DNA of 64,000 nt from Streptomyces californicus (GCF_000717645.1 NZ_JNZZ01000016.1:124001-188000), one strand, 5' to 3'; counted from the stretch's first letter, positions 47,220 to 58,905 are shown. Made by a program: numbers and translations. The notes: generated from the letters alone by a model not told the origin.

Positions 47220-47268
47220 CGAAGGGGCCGGTGCGGCCAGGGGATTCCTGGCCGCACCGGCCCCTTCG
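47220..47268. terminator. Strong bidirectional hairpin terminator
   Basis: A perfect 22-bp stem (arms 47220-47241 and 47247-47268) with a 5-nt GGATT loop between two convergent genes. Confidence 0.85.
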
Positions 47269-47295
47269 CGCGGTCGGGGGCGGCCGGCGTCCGGC

Positions 47296-48093
47296 TCAGC
47301 CGCTGATCACCAGGCCCTCGCGCAGCCGCTCCAGTACGGCGCCCGGCACGCGCAGTCCGTCGCGTACGTAGCCCTCCAGGCCGCCCCACCGCTCGTCCAT
47401 GGCGTCGAGGGCCGCGTCCAGGTAGCGGGGGCGGACCTCGATGACGGCCGCGGCGACGGCGGGGTCTCCGCCGCCGTCGAGGAACCGCGCCACCTGCGGG
47501 GCGAACGCCGCCCGTACGGCGGGGTTGACGCCGAGGAAGTCCGCGCGGACGGTGGCGCGAGGCGCCCCGAGGATCATCAGCAGCACGGCGGCCGCCCAGC
47601 CCGTGCGGTCCTTGCCCGCCGTGCAGTGGAAGAGCAGCGGGCGGGCGCGGGGGTCGGCGGCGGTCTCCAGGAAGGCCCGGTAGGCGGCTGCCGCTCCGGG
47701 CGAGAGGACCATCTTGCGGTAGGTGTCGGCGAACAGTTCCTCGGCGCGGCCTCCGCCGAGCGCCCGCCGCGCCCCGTCCGGGTCGGCGAGCAGGGATCGC
47801 AGACGGGAGGGCGCGACGCCCGGGTGGTCGCCGAGCACGTCGGCGACGAAGAGCCGGGAACGGTGCGGCAGCCGGTCCGGGGCCCAGCGGCGCTCGTCCG
47901 CGGTGCGCAGGTCGACGACGGTGCGGATGCCGAGCGCGGCGATCGCCCGGTCGTTCTCCGGGTCCAGTTCGCTGAGCTGGCCCGAGCGGAACAGGGCGCT
48001 CTGGCGCACCCGGCGGTCACGGCTCAGGGCGATGCCGCCCAGGTCGCGCAGATTGACAACGGTGGAGGCCACAACGGTCCGGGCGGTCTGCAC
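47296..48093 (-). CDS. Tyrosine phosphatase (PTP-like, DSP fold)
   Basis: A 265-residue phosphatase of the MptpB/SSP-like family. The P-loop is HCTAGKDRTGWAAAV (Cys-x5-Arg, here C-T-A-G-K-D-R), with the general acid expected in the VVDLRTADER region. The N-terminus NLRDLGGIALSRDRRVRQSA is characteristic. Substrates may be phosphotyrosine or phosphoinositides. GTG start after GAGGCAG. The gene lies alone between a terminator and a DUF6325 gene in the same direction, 123 bp apart. Confidence 0.9.
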   Translation of the reverse strand: MQTARTVVASTVVNLRDLGGIALSRDRRVRQSALFRSGQLSELDPENDRAIAALGIRTVVDLRTADERRWAPDRLPHRSRLFVADVLGDHPGVAPSRLRSLLADPDGARRALGGGRAEELFADTYRKMVLSPGAAAAYRAFLETAADPRARPLLFHCTAGKDRTGWAAAVLLMILGAPRATVRADFLGVNPAVRAAFAPQVARFLDGGGDPAVAAAVIEVRPRYLDAALDAMDERWGGLEGYVRDGLRVPGAVLERLREGLVISG

Positions 48094-48216
48094 GATGAAC
48101 TGCCTCTTTCCCCGGGGGAATCCGGGAATCGCACGGGTCGGGATCGGCGTCGAGCGTCGGATGACGGCGTCGCGCCCGGGAGCGGCGCTCTGGCGTCCCG
48201 GCGGCGTCGGACCGGG

Positions 48217-48729
48217 TCAGTCGGACAGGAGTCTGGTCTTCTGCTCCACGAACTCCTCGTCGCTGAGGATCTCGCGCTTCCACAGGTCGGCGAGGCGCTC
48301 CAGCCGGTCGATGATGTCGTCACCGGCCGTCTCCTCGGCCCCGTCCCCGGAGCCGAGGCGTTCGTGGGCGACGAAGGAGCCGCCCGCCTCGCGGACCGCG
48401 CGGGCGGCCTCCGTGGTCCACAGGTCCTCCCGCACCACGATCGCGGCGGTGTCGCCGGGCGGCACACTGCCGTCGATCCGGTCGAGGTCGCGCGGGGTCA
48501 GTGCCACGGCCTCGCCGCCGTCCGGGTCGGTGGGGACGACTCCCCCGGCGTCCAGGTCCCGCAGCGGCACCTGGGCCGGCGCACCGCCCCCGGTCCGCCG
48601 GACGAAGGCCAGATCGGCGGGGCGTACGGCTCCGGACGCGACGGCTCCGGCGAGCGCGGGGGCGATCGTCCCGGTGAAGCCGCTGCCGGGAAAGGCGATG
48701 ACGAGGTACTCCACAGGTCCGACAGCCAC
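48217..48729 (-). CDS. DUF6325 family protein with SHOCT tail
   Basis: A 170-residue protein. The N-terminal domain (GPVEYLVIAFPGSGFTGTIA, LAFVRRTGGG) matches DUF6325; a central Val/Ala-rich region (GDTAAIVVREDLWTTEAARA) follows; the C-terminal helix hairpin LADLWKREILSDEEFVEQKT is a SHOCT domain, a short oligomerisation unit. Such proteins are usually stress-associated. GTG 48729 follows GAGAGG; an upstream frame extends far but lacks similarity. It is divergent from mutA across 269 bp of unusually AT-rich sequence. Confidence 0.75.
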   Translation of the reverse strand: MAVGPVEYLVIAFPGSGFTGTIAPALAGAVASGAVRPADLAFVRRTGGGAPAQVPLRDLDAGGVVPTDPDGGEAVALTPRDLDRIDGSVPPGDTAAIVVREDLWTTEAARAVREAGGSFVAHERLGSGDGAEETAGDDIIDRLERLADLWKREILSDEEFVEQKTRLLSD

Positions 48730-48998
48730 GGTCGCGTCCTCTCCGTGTCCCGGCGGCCGCGGGCGCGCCGGGGTGGATACGGGCATTCCAGTAATCACAT
48801 AACAAGTCGGGAAACTCAGCACATAATATGCATCACCGGTCTGATTCATTCCGATGTCGCGGCCCGTCGTGTTGCCCGTCACCCGGCGGCCGAACCGGTT
48901 ACGCGACCGTGTGTAAAGGATCAAGTGCATCTCCGCGAGGGCAAGGTCACAGCCCGTGCCCCTGCTGCTCGTTCCGCGCCCTGCCCTAGCATCTGACC

Positions 48999-50860
48999 AT
49001 GACGGTCCAGCCTGCTGACGGGCTCTCTCCGGCCGCCGCGTTCCCCGACCCCTCCCATGACCAGTGGCAGAGCCTCGTCGAAGGCGTACTGCGCAAGTCG
49101 GGTAAGGAAGTCTCGGGCTCGGCCGCCGAGGACGCCCTGTCCACCACACTGGAGGACGGGCTCACCACCCGCCCTCTCTACACCGCGAACGACGAGTCTC
49201 CCGACACCGGCTTCCCCGGCTTCGCCCCCTTCGTACGGGGCAGCAGGGCCGAGGGGAACGCGGCGGGCGGCTGGGACGTGCGCCAGCGCCACGCCCTCAC
49301 CGACCCCGCCCGGCTCAACGAGGCGCTGCTCGGCGACCTGGAGAACGGGGTCACCTCGCTCTGGCTCGGCGTGGACGGCCCGGCAGGCGTCCCCGTCGAG
49401 GGACTGGCCCGGGCGCTGGACGGGGTGTACCTGGATCTCGCGCCGATCGCCCTCGACGCCCCGGCCGACCTGGACGGCGCGGCGAGCGAACTGCTGCGGC
49501 TGTACGAGGAACGGGGTGTCGCCCGGCACGAGGCGCGCGGCACGCTGGGCGCCGACCCGCTCGGCCACGAGGCGCGGACGGGCGTCGAGGCGGACCTCGC
49601 CCCGGCCGTGCGCTGGGCCCAGCGGTGCGACGCGGAGTACCCGGAGCTGCGGGCCGTCGCCGTGGACGCGCTGCCCTATCACGAGGCGGGCGGCTCGGCC
49701 GGGGAGGAGCTGGGGCTCTCGCTGGCGACGGGCACCGCCTACCTGCGGGCGCTGACCGGTGCCGGGATGAGCGTGGAGGCGGCCTGCGGGCAGCTGGAGT
49801 TCCGTTACGCGGCCACCGCCGACCAGTTCCTGACGATCGCCAAGCTGCGCGCGGCCCGCCGGCTGTGGGCGCGGGTCGCCGAGGCGTCCGGGGCCCCCGC
49901 CGCCGGAGCGCAGCGGCAGCACGCGGTGACCTCGCCGGTGATGATGACGCGCCGCGACCCGTGGGTGAACATGCTGCGCACCACGCTGGCCACGCTGGGC
50001 GCGGGGGTGGGCGGCGCGGAGTCCGTGACCGTGCTGCCGTTCGACCACGCACTGGGCCTGCCCGACGCGTTCGCGCGCCGCATCGCCCGCAACACCTCCA
50101 CGATCCTCATCGAGGAGTCGCACCTGGCCCGGGTCGTCGACCCGGCGGGCGGCTCCTGGTACGTGGAGCGGCTGACCGACGAACTGGCCGCCGCCGCTTG
50201 GGCGTTCTTCCAGGAGACCGAGCGGGCGGGCGGCTTGCCCGCCGCCCTGCGCTCGGGGATGGTCGCGGAGCGGCTGGCCGCCACCTGGGCGGCGCGCAGC
50301 GCGAAGCTGGCCCGCCGCAAGGAGCCGATCACCGGGGTGAGCGAGTTCCCGATGCCCGGCGAGCGCGCGGTGGAGCGGGAGCCCGCGGCCGACCCGTACG
50401 CCGGGGCGCCCGGCGGTCTGCCCAGGGTCCGTCGCGACGAGGCGTTCGAGGCGCTGCGTGCCCGGTCGGACGCGCACCTCGCGGCGACCGGGAGCCGTCC
50501 GAAGGTGTTCGTGGCCGCGCTCGGTCCGGCCGCCGCGCACACCGCGCGCGTCTCGTTCGCCGTCAACCTCTTCGGGGCGGGCGGGATCGAGGCGGTGCAC
50601 GAGCCGGTGTCGGTGGACGCGCACACGGCCGGCGACGCGCTGAAGTCCTCCGGGGCGTCGGTCGCCGTGCTGTGCTCGTCGGACGCGCTCTACGCCGAGC
50701 AGGCGGCGCCGGTGGCCGGTGCGCTGAAGGCGGCGGGCGCCACGCGGGTCTTCCTCGCCGGCCGGCCCGGCGAGTACGCCGACGTCGACGCACACGTCTT
50801 CGCGGGCTGCGACGCGGTCGCCGTTCTCACCTCCGTACTCGACCGTTTGGGAGTGGCGTG

Positions 50861-50861
<1 letters not shown>
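48999..50861 (+). CDS. mutA: Methylmalonyl-CoA mutase, small subunit
   Basis: A 620-residue small (beta) subunit of the heterodimeric cobalamin-dependent mutase that interconverts methylmalonyl-CoA and succinyl-CoA. It has the TIM-barrel half ([60 protein letters not shown]) and a C-terminal flavodoxin-like half, but the B12-binding D-x-H-x-x-G motif is absent, as expected for the non-catalytic subunit. The stop shares TGATG with mutB. In Streptomyces the enzyme feeds methylmalonyl-CoA for polyketides and processes propionate and branched-chain amino acids. Confidence 0.95.
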
Positions 50862-53086
<2,225 letters not shown>

Positions 53087-53098
53087 GCCGCTGACCGG

Positions 53099-54109
53099 AT
53101 GGCTGCCAAGATCGACATCGACAGTTATGTGCAGGGAGTGCTCGACGGGAAGCGGGCGTTCATCGCCCGCGCGATCACGCTCGTCGAGTCGACGCGGGCC
53201 GAACACCGGGTGCTGGCGCAGGAGTTGCTGAGCCGGCTGCTGCCGCACGCGGGGGCGGCCCGGCGGATCGGGATCAGCGGGGTGCCGGGCGTGGGCAAGT
53301 CCACGTTCATCGACGCGCTCGGCACCATGCTCACGGGGCTCGGCCACCGGGTGGCGGTGCTGGCGGTCGACCCGTCCTCCAGCCGTACGGGCGGCTCCAT
53401 CCTGGGTGACAAGACCCGGATGGAGCGCCTGGCGGTGGATCCGGCCGCCTTCGTCCGCCCCTCCCCCACGGCGGGCACGCTGGGCGGGGTGGCGAAGGCG
53501 ACCCGGGAGTCCATCGTGGTGATGGAGGCGGCGGGGTACGACGTGGTGCTGGTGGAGACGGTGGGCGTCGGGCAGTCGGAGACGGCGGTGGCCAACATGG
53601 TCGACACGTTCCTGCTGCTGACGCTGGCCCGTACCGGAGACCAGTTGCAGGGCATCAAGAAGGGCGTCCTGGAGCTGGCGGACGCCATCGCGGTGAACAA
53701 GGCGGACGGCCCGCACGAGCGCGACGCGCGTTCGGCGGCGCGCGAACTGGCGGGCGCGCTGCGGCTGATGCATCCGGCGGACGCCGCGTGGACGCCTCCG
53801 GTGCTCACGTGCAGCGCGCGCGAGTCGCTGGGGCTCGACACCCTGTGGGACCGGCTGGAGCAGCACCGTACGGTGCTGGAGTCGACCGGCCGGCTGGCGG
53901 CCAAGCGGCGCGACCAGCAGGTGGACTGGACCTGGTCCATGGTCCGGGACGAGCTGCTGGACCGGCTGCACAGCCATCCGGCGGTGCGGAAGCTGGCGCC
54001 GGAGCTCGAACAGCGGGTCCGGGAGGGCACGTTGACGGCGACGCTGGCGGCCGAGGAGATCCTGGGCGCGTTCCGCGACGGTACGTCCCACGCGGGCGGG
54101 GCCGGCTGA
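53099..54109 (+). CDS. meaB: MeaB family GTPase, mutase chaperone
   Basis: A 336-residue G3E-type GTPase that guards methylmalonyl-CoA mutase: it gates adenosylcobalamin loading and removes inactivated cofactor (MMAA in humans, formerly ArgK). Motifs: P-loop GVPGVGKST, the switch region VDPSSSRTGGSILGDKTRM, Walker B VVLVETVGVGQSE, and NKAD for guanine. It starts 12 bp after mutB and completes the operon. A terminator follows. Confidence 0.95.
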   Translation: MAAKIDIDSYVQGVLDGKRAFIARAITLVESTRAEHRVLAQELLSRLLPHAGAARRIGISGVPGVGKSTFIDALGTMLTGLGHRVAVLAVDPSSSRTGGSILGDKTRMERLAVDPAAFVRPSPTAGTLGGVAKATRESIVVMEAAGYDVVLVETVGVGQSETAVANMVDTFLLLTLARTGDQLQGIKKGVLELADAIAVNKADGPHERDARSAARELAGALRLMHPADAAWTPPVLTCSARESLGLDTLWDRLEQHRTVLESTGRLAAKRRDQQVDWTWSMVRDELLDRLHSHPAVRKLAPELEQRVREGTLTATLAAEEILGAFRDGTSHAGGAG

Positions 54110-54138
54110 GCGCGTCGGCGCGACGCGTGCCGTGCGTA

Positions 54139-54173
54139 CCGAGGGGCCCGTGGCGTACCACGGGCCCCCTCGG
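54139..54173 (+). terminator. Hairpin terminator of the mut operon
   Basis: CCGAGGGGCCCGTGG pairs with CCACGGGCCCCCTCGG around CGTA, with one bulged C, 30 bp after the meaB stop codon. Confidence 0.75.
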
Positions 54174-54280
54174 CTCGTTCCGATGCCCCGCGCCGGGCGG
54201 TGGGGGCGTCGCGTGGGGCGGGCCGCCCGGTCGGCCGCGGCCGGTCACGTGCGCGGCGCCGGAAGGTTTCGCCCGCGCGT

Positions 54281-56038
54281 TCAGAAGGGTTCGGCCGCCT
54301 GCAGAAGCCCCTTCGGGAGGTACGCGGAGTCGACGCGGATCTCCCAGCCGCGACGGCGGGCGTGACAGGCCAGGGCGAGGGCGTCGAGGTCGACGGCGGC
54401 GTCCGGGTCGTCGGCCCGGTCGGCGACCTGGTAGTGGGCGCGGTGGGCTTCGAGCGCGTCGGCCAGGGCCAGGTTGAAGCTCTCCTCGTCGCCTTCCACG
54501 AGCTGCGACAGCAGGACGGCCGGCGGCATCGCCCAGCCCCAGTCCCTGGCCTTCTCGGCCTGGCGCAGGGCCTGTTCGGCCGCGGCTTCGCAGTCCGTAC
54601 CGGTGAGGTAGGCGTGCAGGGCCTCGCGGTAGGCGCTGAAGGCGGAGCCGTCCGGGGCGGTGTACGTCGGGCCGGTGAGGACGAGGGGCGCGAGGTCCTC
54701 GCGCGAGCCGGTGATGAGGGCGAAGGCGGTGGCGGTGTGCCAGGGGCCCGGTCCGGTCTTCTCGCCGCGCTGGGCCCGGTAGCGCAGGGGACGGCCGTCG
54801 ATGACGACCTCGACCTCGGCGCCCGGCTCGGCCCGCGCGACGCGGAACAGCGCCGCTCCCATCTGCGAGGCGAGGCGGACGTTGCGGAGCTGCTCGTCCG
54901 TCACCGTGCCGGAGACGCCCGAACGCCACTTGAAGAGGCGCTCCTGGTCGCCCATGGCGCGCCCGAGCCGCCAGAGGGCGTGGGGCTCCTCGCCGCCGGC
55001 GGCGAGAAGCTCCGTGACGTGCTCCTCGTACAGGGCCTCGGCCTTCAGGTGCACCGTCCAGGAGAAGGCCGGCCGTTCCACGGTCAGCGGGCCCGCCGCG
55101 AGCGCGGCCACCGCGTCCGGCCGCCGGTCCCGGCCGAGTCCGGCGACCCGCGGGCCCCGGGTCTCGAAGCCGGTGACCAGGGCGTGCGGGAGGTAGTCGG
55201 TGCGGACAGCGGGCGACCAGCCCAGCGTCCGGTACGCGAGGGCGGCGAGGGCCAGGGGGACGAGCGGGAGGAGGCTGCCGGGCGTGGCGGAGGCGCTGTG
55301 CAGCGCGGCGTGCCGGGTCAGGAGGTCGGCCAGTGCGGTGTCGAAGGCGTCCCGGTCCTCCGCGGCCAGGGCGCGCAGCGCGTGCAGCGCCGCACCGCCC
55401 GGCCGGGCGGGCAGCGGCTCGCCGGTCTGCTCGGCGCGGGCGCGGACCCGGTCCAGGGCGGCGTCCACGGCGGCGAGCTTGGCCGCGGCGCTCGGCGGGT
55501 AGTCCTCCTCGTCGCCCGTGTCGTCCAGGACGACGGCCATCAGCCCGGTGGCGAGTTCGCCGACGGGGGTGCCCCGGGTCTGTTCGACGAACTTGTCCCG
55601 GGCGAAGCGGAACGCCTCCCCGTGCCAGGAGGCCCGGTCCCTGAGCACCGCGAGGCAGAGCGCGTCGGTCCACTCCCCGGCCGTGACGCTCTCCTCGGGG
55701 GCGTCCTCGCCCCGGTCGTAGCTCATGCCGAAGTTCACGTAGTCCAGGAAGACCTGGAAGCCGCAGTGGGGGTGGTAGGCCGCGTAGGCGACGGCGCCGG
55801 CCGCCGCCTCGGAGGCGTCCTTGAGGACGGCCCTGGCCTCCGCCGTGTCCAGGTCGGGCGTCTCGACGGACAGGGCGCCCAGATAGTCCAGGAACTCGTC
55901 GGCGATCGCCTGCCACGCGTAGGTGCTCATGCGCCCGCCCTTGGACATGGACCGCACCTGACCGCCGATGCGGTGGGCGAAGTCCTCCCTGGCCGCCGAC
56001 ACGGCGGCCCCGGACACCTGATGACGTTCTACGCGCAT
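54281..56038 (-). CDS. Tandem Imm49-like immunity protein
   Basis: A 585-residue cytoplasmic, mostly helical protein. By eye it is two copies of one unit: residues about 40-288 and 335-580. Anchors: ALAAEDRDAFDTALADLLT (224-242) matches QLVEGDEESFNLALADALE (512-530), and LALAALAYRTLGWSPAVRTD then YLPHAL (to about 287) matches LALACHARRRGWEIRVDSAY then LPKGLL. The C-terminal unit resembles Imm49, an immunity family of polymorphic toxin systems, usually about 250 residues. No toxin gene is adjacent. Start 56038 follows GGAG; ATGs at 55948 and 55930 are alternatives. Imm49 identity is moderately sure; the duplication is clear. Confidence 0.65.
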   Translation of the reverse strand: MRVERHQVSGAAVSAAREDFAHRIGGQVRSMSKGGRMSTYAWQAIADEFLDYLGALSVETPDLDTAEARAVLKDASEAAAGAVAYAAYHPHCGFQVFLDYVNFGMSYDRGEDAPEESVTAGEWTDALCLAVLRDRASWHGEAFRFARDKFVEQTRGTPVGELATGLMAVVLDDTGDEEDYPPSAAAKLAAVDAALDRVRARAEQTGEPLPARPGGAALHALRALAAEDRDAFDTALADLLTRHAALHSASATPGSLLPLVPLALAALAYRTLGWSPAVRTDYLPHALVTGFETRGPRVAGLGRDRRPDAVAALAAGPLTVERPAFSWTVHLKAEALYEEHVTELLAAGGEEPHALWRLGRAMGDQERLFKWRSGVSGTVTDEQLRNVRLASQMGAALFRVARAEPGAEVEVVIDGRPLRYRAQRGEKTGPGPWHTATAFALITGSREDLAPLVLTGPTYTAPDGSAFSAYREALHAYLTGTDCEAAAEQALRQAEKARDWGWAMPPAVLLSQLVEGDEESFNLALADALEAHRAHYQVADRADDPDAAVDLDALALACHARRRGWEIRVDSAYLPKGLLQAAEPF

Positions 56039-56144
56039 GACGACTGCCCCGCTCCTTGATCGAACCTGGGGGACAGCCTAGGGAATCTCCCCCGCGTTCC
56101 GGCCACGGGCACTTCGGGTGCTGGACCTTCGGGCCGCCGAGCTT

Positions 56145-56170
56145 CGGCCGCCGGAGCCGCCCGGCGGCCG
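56145..56170 (-). terminator. Hairpin terminator after the PPOX gene
   Basis: CGGCCGCCGG and CCGGCGGCCG form a perfect 10-bp stem with a 6-nt loop, eight bases beyond the stop codon of the leftward PPOX gene. Confidence 0.65.
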
Positions 56171-56177
56171 GACCGCC

Positions 56178-56837
56178 TTACTCGTAGCGGTACTTCAGCG
56201 ATTCCGCCTCCGTCCGCTCGATGTCGGCGATCGTCAGCTCCGGCATCCTCAGCTGGGCCAGCGTCACTTCGGCGGAGGTCGGCTGGGCGTCCGCCGGCAG
56301 CCACTGCTCCGGCTTCCACGCCCCGCCCCGCATGAGGGACTTGGGGCAGTGCGGGTAGACCTCCTCGATCCCCACGACCAGGGCGGCGGCCGGAGGCTTG
56401 CCCACGGCGGTCAGCCGGTCGAGCAGCTCGGGGCGGGTGGAGACGCAGGCGCGGCCGTTCACCCGGAGCGTCGTGGTGCGGCCGGGGACGAGGAAGAGGA
56501 GTCCGGCCCGGCCGGTGGCGATGACGTTCTGGAAGGTGTCCAGGCGCTTGTTGCCGGTCGCGTCGGGAATCGCCACCGTGCGGGAGTCCAGGACGCTGAC
56601 GAATCCGGCGGGGCCGCCGCGCGGTGAGACGTCGCAGTTCCCCTCGGCGTCGGCGCTGGAGATCAGGACCAGCGAGGAGCAGGCGATCAACCGCCGGGTC
56701 TGGTCGGTGAGTTCGGTCATCTGCTTGCGTACGGCGGCGGCACTGGGCAGTTCGTAGGCCCGGCGCAGCGCCTCCTGGTCCGAGAGGGCGTCGGTTCGGA
56801 GCGAGTCGAAGGCACTGCCGGCCAGGGATGTCGTCAT
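56178..56837 (-). CDS. PPOX-type flavoprotein, MSMEG_1061-like
   Basis: A 219-residue FMN-binding split-barrel protein. Typical segments are LVLISSADAEGNCDVSPRGG, TVAIPDATGNKRLDTFQNVI, AGLLFLVPGRTTTLRVNGRA and EVYPHCPKSLMRGGAW. The substrate is unknown. It follows the siderophore ATPase gene by 44 bp on the same strand, so it is probably iron-regulated with it. Some flavin reductases release iron from ferric siderophores, so a ferric reductase role is possible but not shown by the sequence. Confidence 0.85.
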   Translation of the reverse strand: MTTSLAGSAFDSLRTDALSDQEALRRAYELPSAAAVRKQMTELTDQTRRLIACSSLVLISSADAEGNCDVSPRGGPAGFVSVLDSRTVAIPDATGNKRLDTFQNVIATGRAGLLFLVPGRTTTLRVNGRACVSTRPELLDRLTAVGKPPAAALVVGIEEVYPHCPKSLMRGGAWKPEQWLPADAQPTSAEVTLAQLRMPELTIADIERTEAESLKYRYE

Positions 56838-56881
56838 GCGCCAGACCCTAACGACCCGGCCGACGCGCTCCCCCGCCCGGG

Positions 56882-57673
56882 TCAGACGCCGACGGCGGGC
56901 ACGCTCACCTTCGGCACGACGACCGGTGCGCCGTCGGAGGCCGCGGTGAGGATCTCCGCCTCGATGCCGTACAGCTCCTGGACCAGCGCGGCGTCCACGG
57001 TCTCCCGGGGCGGGCCCGAGGCGACGATCCGTCCGGCGCGCATGGCGACCAGGGTGTCGGCGTACCGCGCGGCCGCGGCGAGGTCGTGGACGACCATGAC
57101 GATGGTGCGGCCCTGCGCGGCGACCTCGCGCACGAGGTCCAGGACCTCGACGGCGTGGCCGATGTCGAGGGCGCTGGTGGGCTCGTCGAGCAGCACGACG
57201 GGGGTCTCCTGGGCGAGGGACATGGCGAGCCAGCAGCGCTGGCGCTGGCCGCCGGAGAGCTGGTCGAGGCGGCGTCCGGCCAGAGCGGCGGTGCCGGTGG
57301 CCTCCAGGGCGCGGGTGACGGCCTCCTCGTCCTCGTGGGACCACTGGCGGAACAGGCCCTGGTGCGGGTGGCGTCCGTACCGCACGAGGCCGGCGACGGT
57401 GACCGCCTCGGGGGCCTGCGGGGCCTGCGGCAGGAGGGCGATGCGGTGGGCCGCGTCGCGCTGGCGCATCTTCCAGACGTCGGCGTCCCCGACGAAAACG
57501 GTGCCGGAGCGCGGCTGGTGGAGGCGGGCCATGGAGCGCAGGAGGGTCGACTTGCCGCAGCCGTTGGGGCCGACGATCGCCACGACCCGGCCGGAGGGGA
57601 CCGTCAGATCGACCTGGTCCACGGCGGTATGACCGGCGTATCCAGCGGTGAGCTGTTCGACACGGATTTCCAC
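56882..57673 (-). CDS. Ferric-siderophore ABC importer ATPase, FecE-like
   Basis: A 263-residue ATP-binding subunit of the iron-chelate uptake family. Walker A is GPNGCGKSTLLRSMARL, the Q-loop is LLPQAPQAPE, the signature is LSGGQRQRCWLAMSLAQ, Walker B is VVLLDEPTSALD, and the switch His is in MVVHDLAAAARYAD. GTG start. It is divergent from the binding-protein gene with an iron box between them. The membrane permease genes that must complete the importer are not in the window. Confidence 0.92.
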   Translation of the reverse strand: MEIRVEQLTAGYAGHTAVDQVDLTVPSGRVVAIVGPNGCGKSTLLRSMARLHQPRSGTVFVGDADVWKMRQRDAAHRIALLPQAPQAPEAVTVAGLVRYGRHPHQGLFRQWSHEDEEAVTRALEATGTAALAGRRLDQLSGGQRQRCWLAMSLAQETPVVLLDEPTSALDIGHAVEVLDLVREVAAQGRTIVMVVHDLAAAARYADTLVAMRAGRIVASGPPRETVDAALVQELYGIEAEILTAASDGAPVVVPKVSVPAVGV

Positions 57674-57722
57674 GGGGACCGGCCTTTCCGAAGGATTTGG
57701 ACACCACTTTGCCCGATGTGGC

Positions 57723-57741
57723 TAAAGTAAGGCTAACCTTA
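57723..57741. promoter_or_regulatory. Iron box (DmdR1/IdeR-type operator)
   Basis: TAAAGTAAGGCTAACCTTA agrees with the streptomycete iron-box pattern TTAGGTTAGGCTCACCTAA at about 14 of 19 positions and contains the dyad TAAGG-CTAA-CCTTA. It lies midway between the divergent ATPase and binding-protein genes, so both are probably shut off by iron-loaded DmdR1. Confidence 0.8.
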
Positions 57742-57822
57742 GCTCGCTTGCGAGCCGACGGGCGCATCCACGCGACCGTACGGCCGTCGCCGCTTCATGT
57801 CCCGTTGAATCCGGAGCCCTTG

Positions 57823-58830
57823 ATGAACCTGCACCGCCGCCCCGCCCGCACCGCCGCCCGAAGAGCCGCTCAGGCCGTCGCCGCCCTCGGGGCGGCCACC
57901 CTGCTCCTGACGGCCTGCGGCTCGGACTCCGACTCGGGCAAGCCCTCCGGGGACAAGGCGGGCAAGGCGGACTCCGCCTCCTCCGCGACCCGTACGGTCA
58001 AGGACGCCACCGGCAAGGCCGTGGAAATACCCGCGCAGCCGAAGCGCATCGTCACACTGACCCAGGAGGACCTGGACGCGGTGCTGGCGCTGGACATCGA
58101 GCCGGTCGGCATCACCAACGGGCAGGGCCTGGACAAGCCCCCGGCCTACCTCGCCGACAAGGTCGAGGGCGTCAACATCGTCGGCAACCTGCTCCAGCCG
58201 GTGATGGACAAGGTCGTCGCCGCCAAGCCCGACCTGATCCTCGCCGGCGACATGCAGGACGAGCAGGTGCTCAAGCAGCTGCGGGAGATCACTCCGGCCA
58301 CGCTGGTGACGATGGCGCCGACCGACGACTGGAAGCTGTTCTTCCGGGGCGTCGGCAACGCCGTCAACAAGCTCGACGCGGCCAACAAGTTCATCACCGA
58401 CCACGAGGCCGCCGCCAAGGCGGCCGGGGAGAAGCTCGGCGCGAACAAGGGCGCCGAGGTCTCCATCGTCCGCTGGAACCCGGACGGCCCGAGCTGGATG
58501 GAGAACAAGCAGTTCGCCAGTGGCGTCGCCCTGGAGATGGGCCTGAAGCGGCCCGCGTCGCAGAACAAGGACGGCAACGCGCACACCCCGTCGCTGAGCC
58601 TGGAGAAGATCAACGAGATCGACGGCGACTGGCTGTTCCTGTCGACGCTGACCTCGGACGGCGAGAAGGCGCTCAATGACGTCCAGTCCAAGCCCGCCTA
58701 CAAGGAGCTGGGCGCCGTCAAGAAGGGCCACGCGGTGACCGTCGACGGTTCGGTGTGGTCGACGCGCGGCGGCCCGCTCGCGGCGGACGTCGTCCTGAAC
58801 GACTACGTCAAGGCGCTCTCGGCCAAGTGA
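57823..58830 (+). CDS. Iron-siderophore binding lipoprotein
   Basis: A 335-residue solute-binding protein of the FecB/FhuD type. A lipoprotein signal ends in LLLTAC-GSD (cysteine at about residue 29), anchoring it to the outer face of the membrane. The body has RTVKDATGKAVEIPAQPKRI, VVAAKPDLILAGDMQDEQVL and SVWSTRGGPLAADVVLNDYV, typical of siderophore-binding proteins. ATG follows GGAG. With the divergent ATPase it forms a partial importer under an iron box. Confidence 0.93.
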   Translation: MNLHRRPARTAARRAAQAVAALGAATLLLTACGSDSDSGKPSGDKAGKADSASSATRTVKDATGKAVEIPAQPKRIVTLTQEDLDAVLALDIEPVGITNGQGLDKPPAYLADKVEGVNIVGNLLQPVMDKVVAAKPDLILAGDMQDEQVLKQLREITPATLVTMAPTDDWKLFFRGVGNAVNKLDAANKFITDHEAAAKAAGEKLGANKGAEVSIVRWNPDGPSWMENKQFASGVALEMGLKRPASQNKDGNAHTPSLSLEKINEIDGDWLFLSTLTSDGEKALNDVQSKPAYKELGAVKKGHAVTVDGSVWSTRGGPLAADVVLNDYVKALSAK

Positions 58831-58848
58831 CCTCCGGGTGACGGCGAC

Positions 58849-58892
58849 GCCGTGCGGCCCGGACCGGATGCCCCCGGTCCGGGCCGCACGGC
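58849..58892. terminator. Strong bidirectional hairpin
   Basis: A perfect 19-bp stem (arms 58849-58867 and 58874-58892) with an ATGCCC loop between the convergent binding-protein and M20 genes. Confidence 0.85.
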
Positions 58893-58905
58893 TTCGGTCC
58901 CGCTG

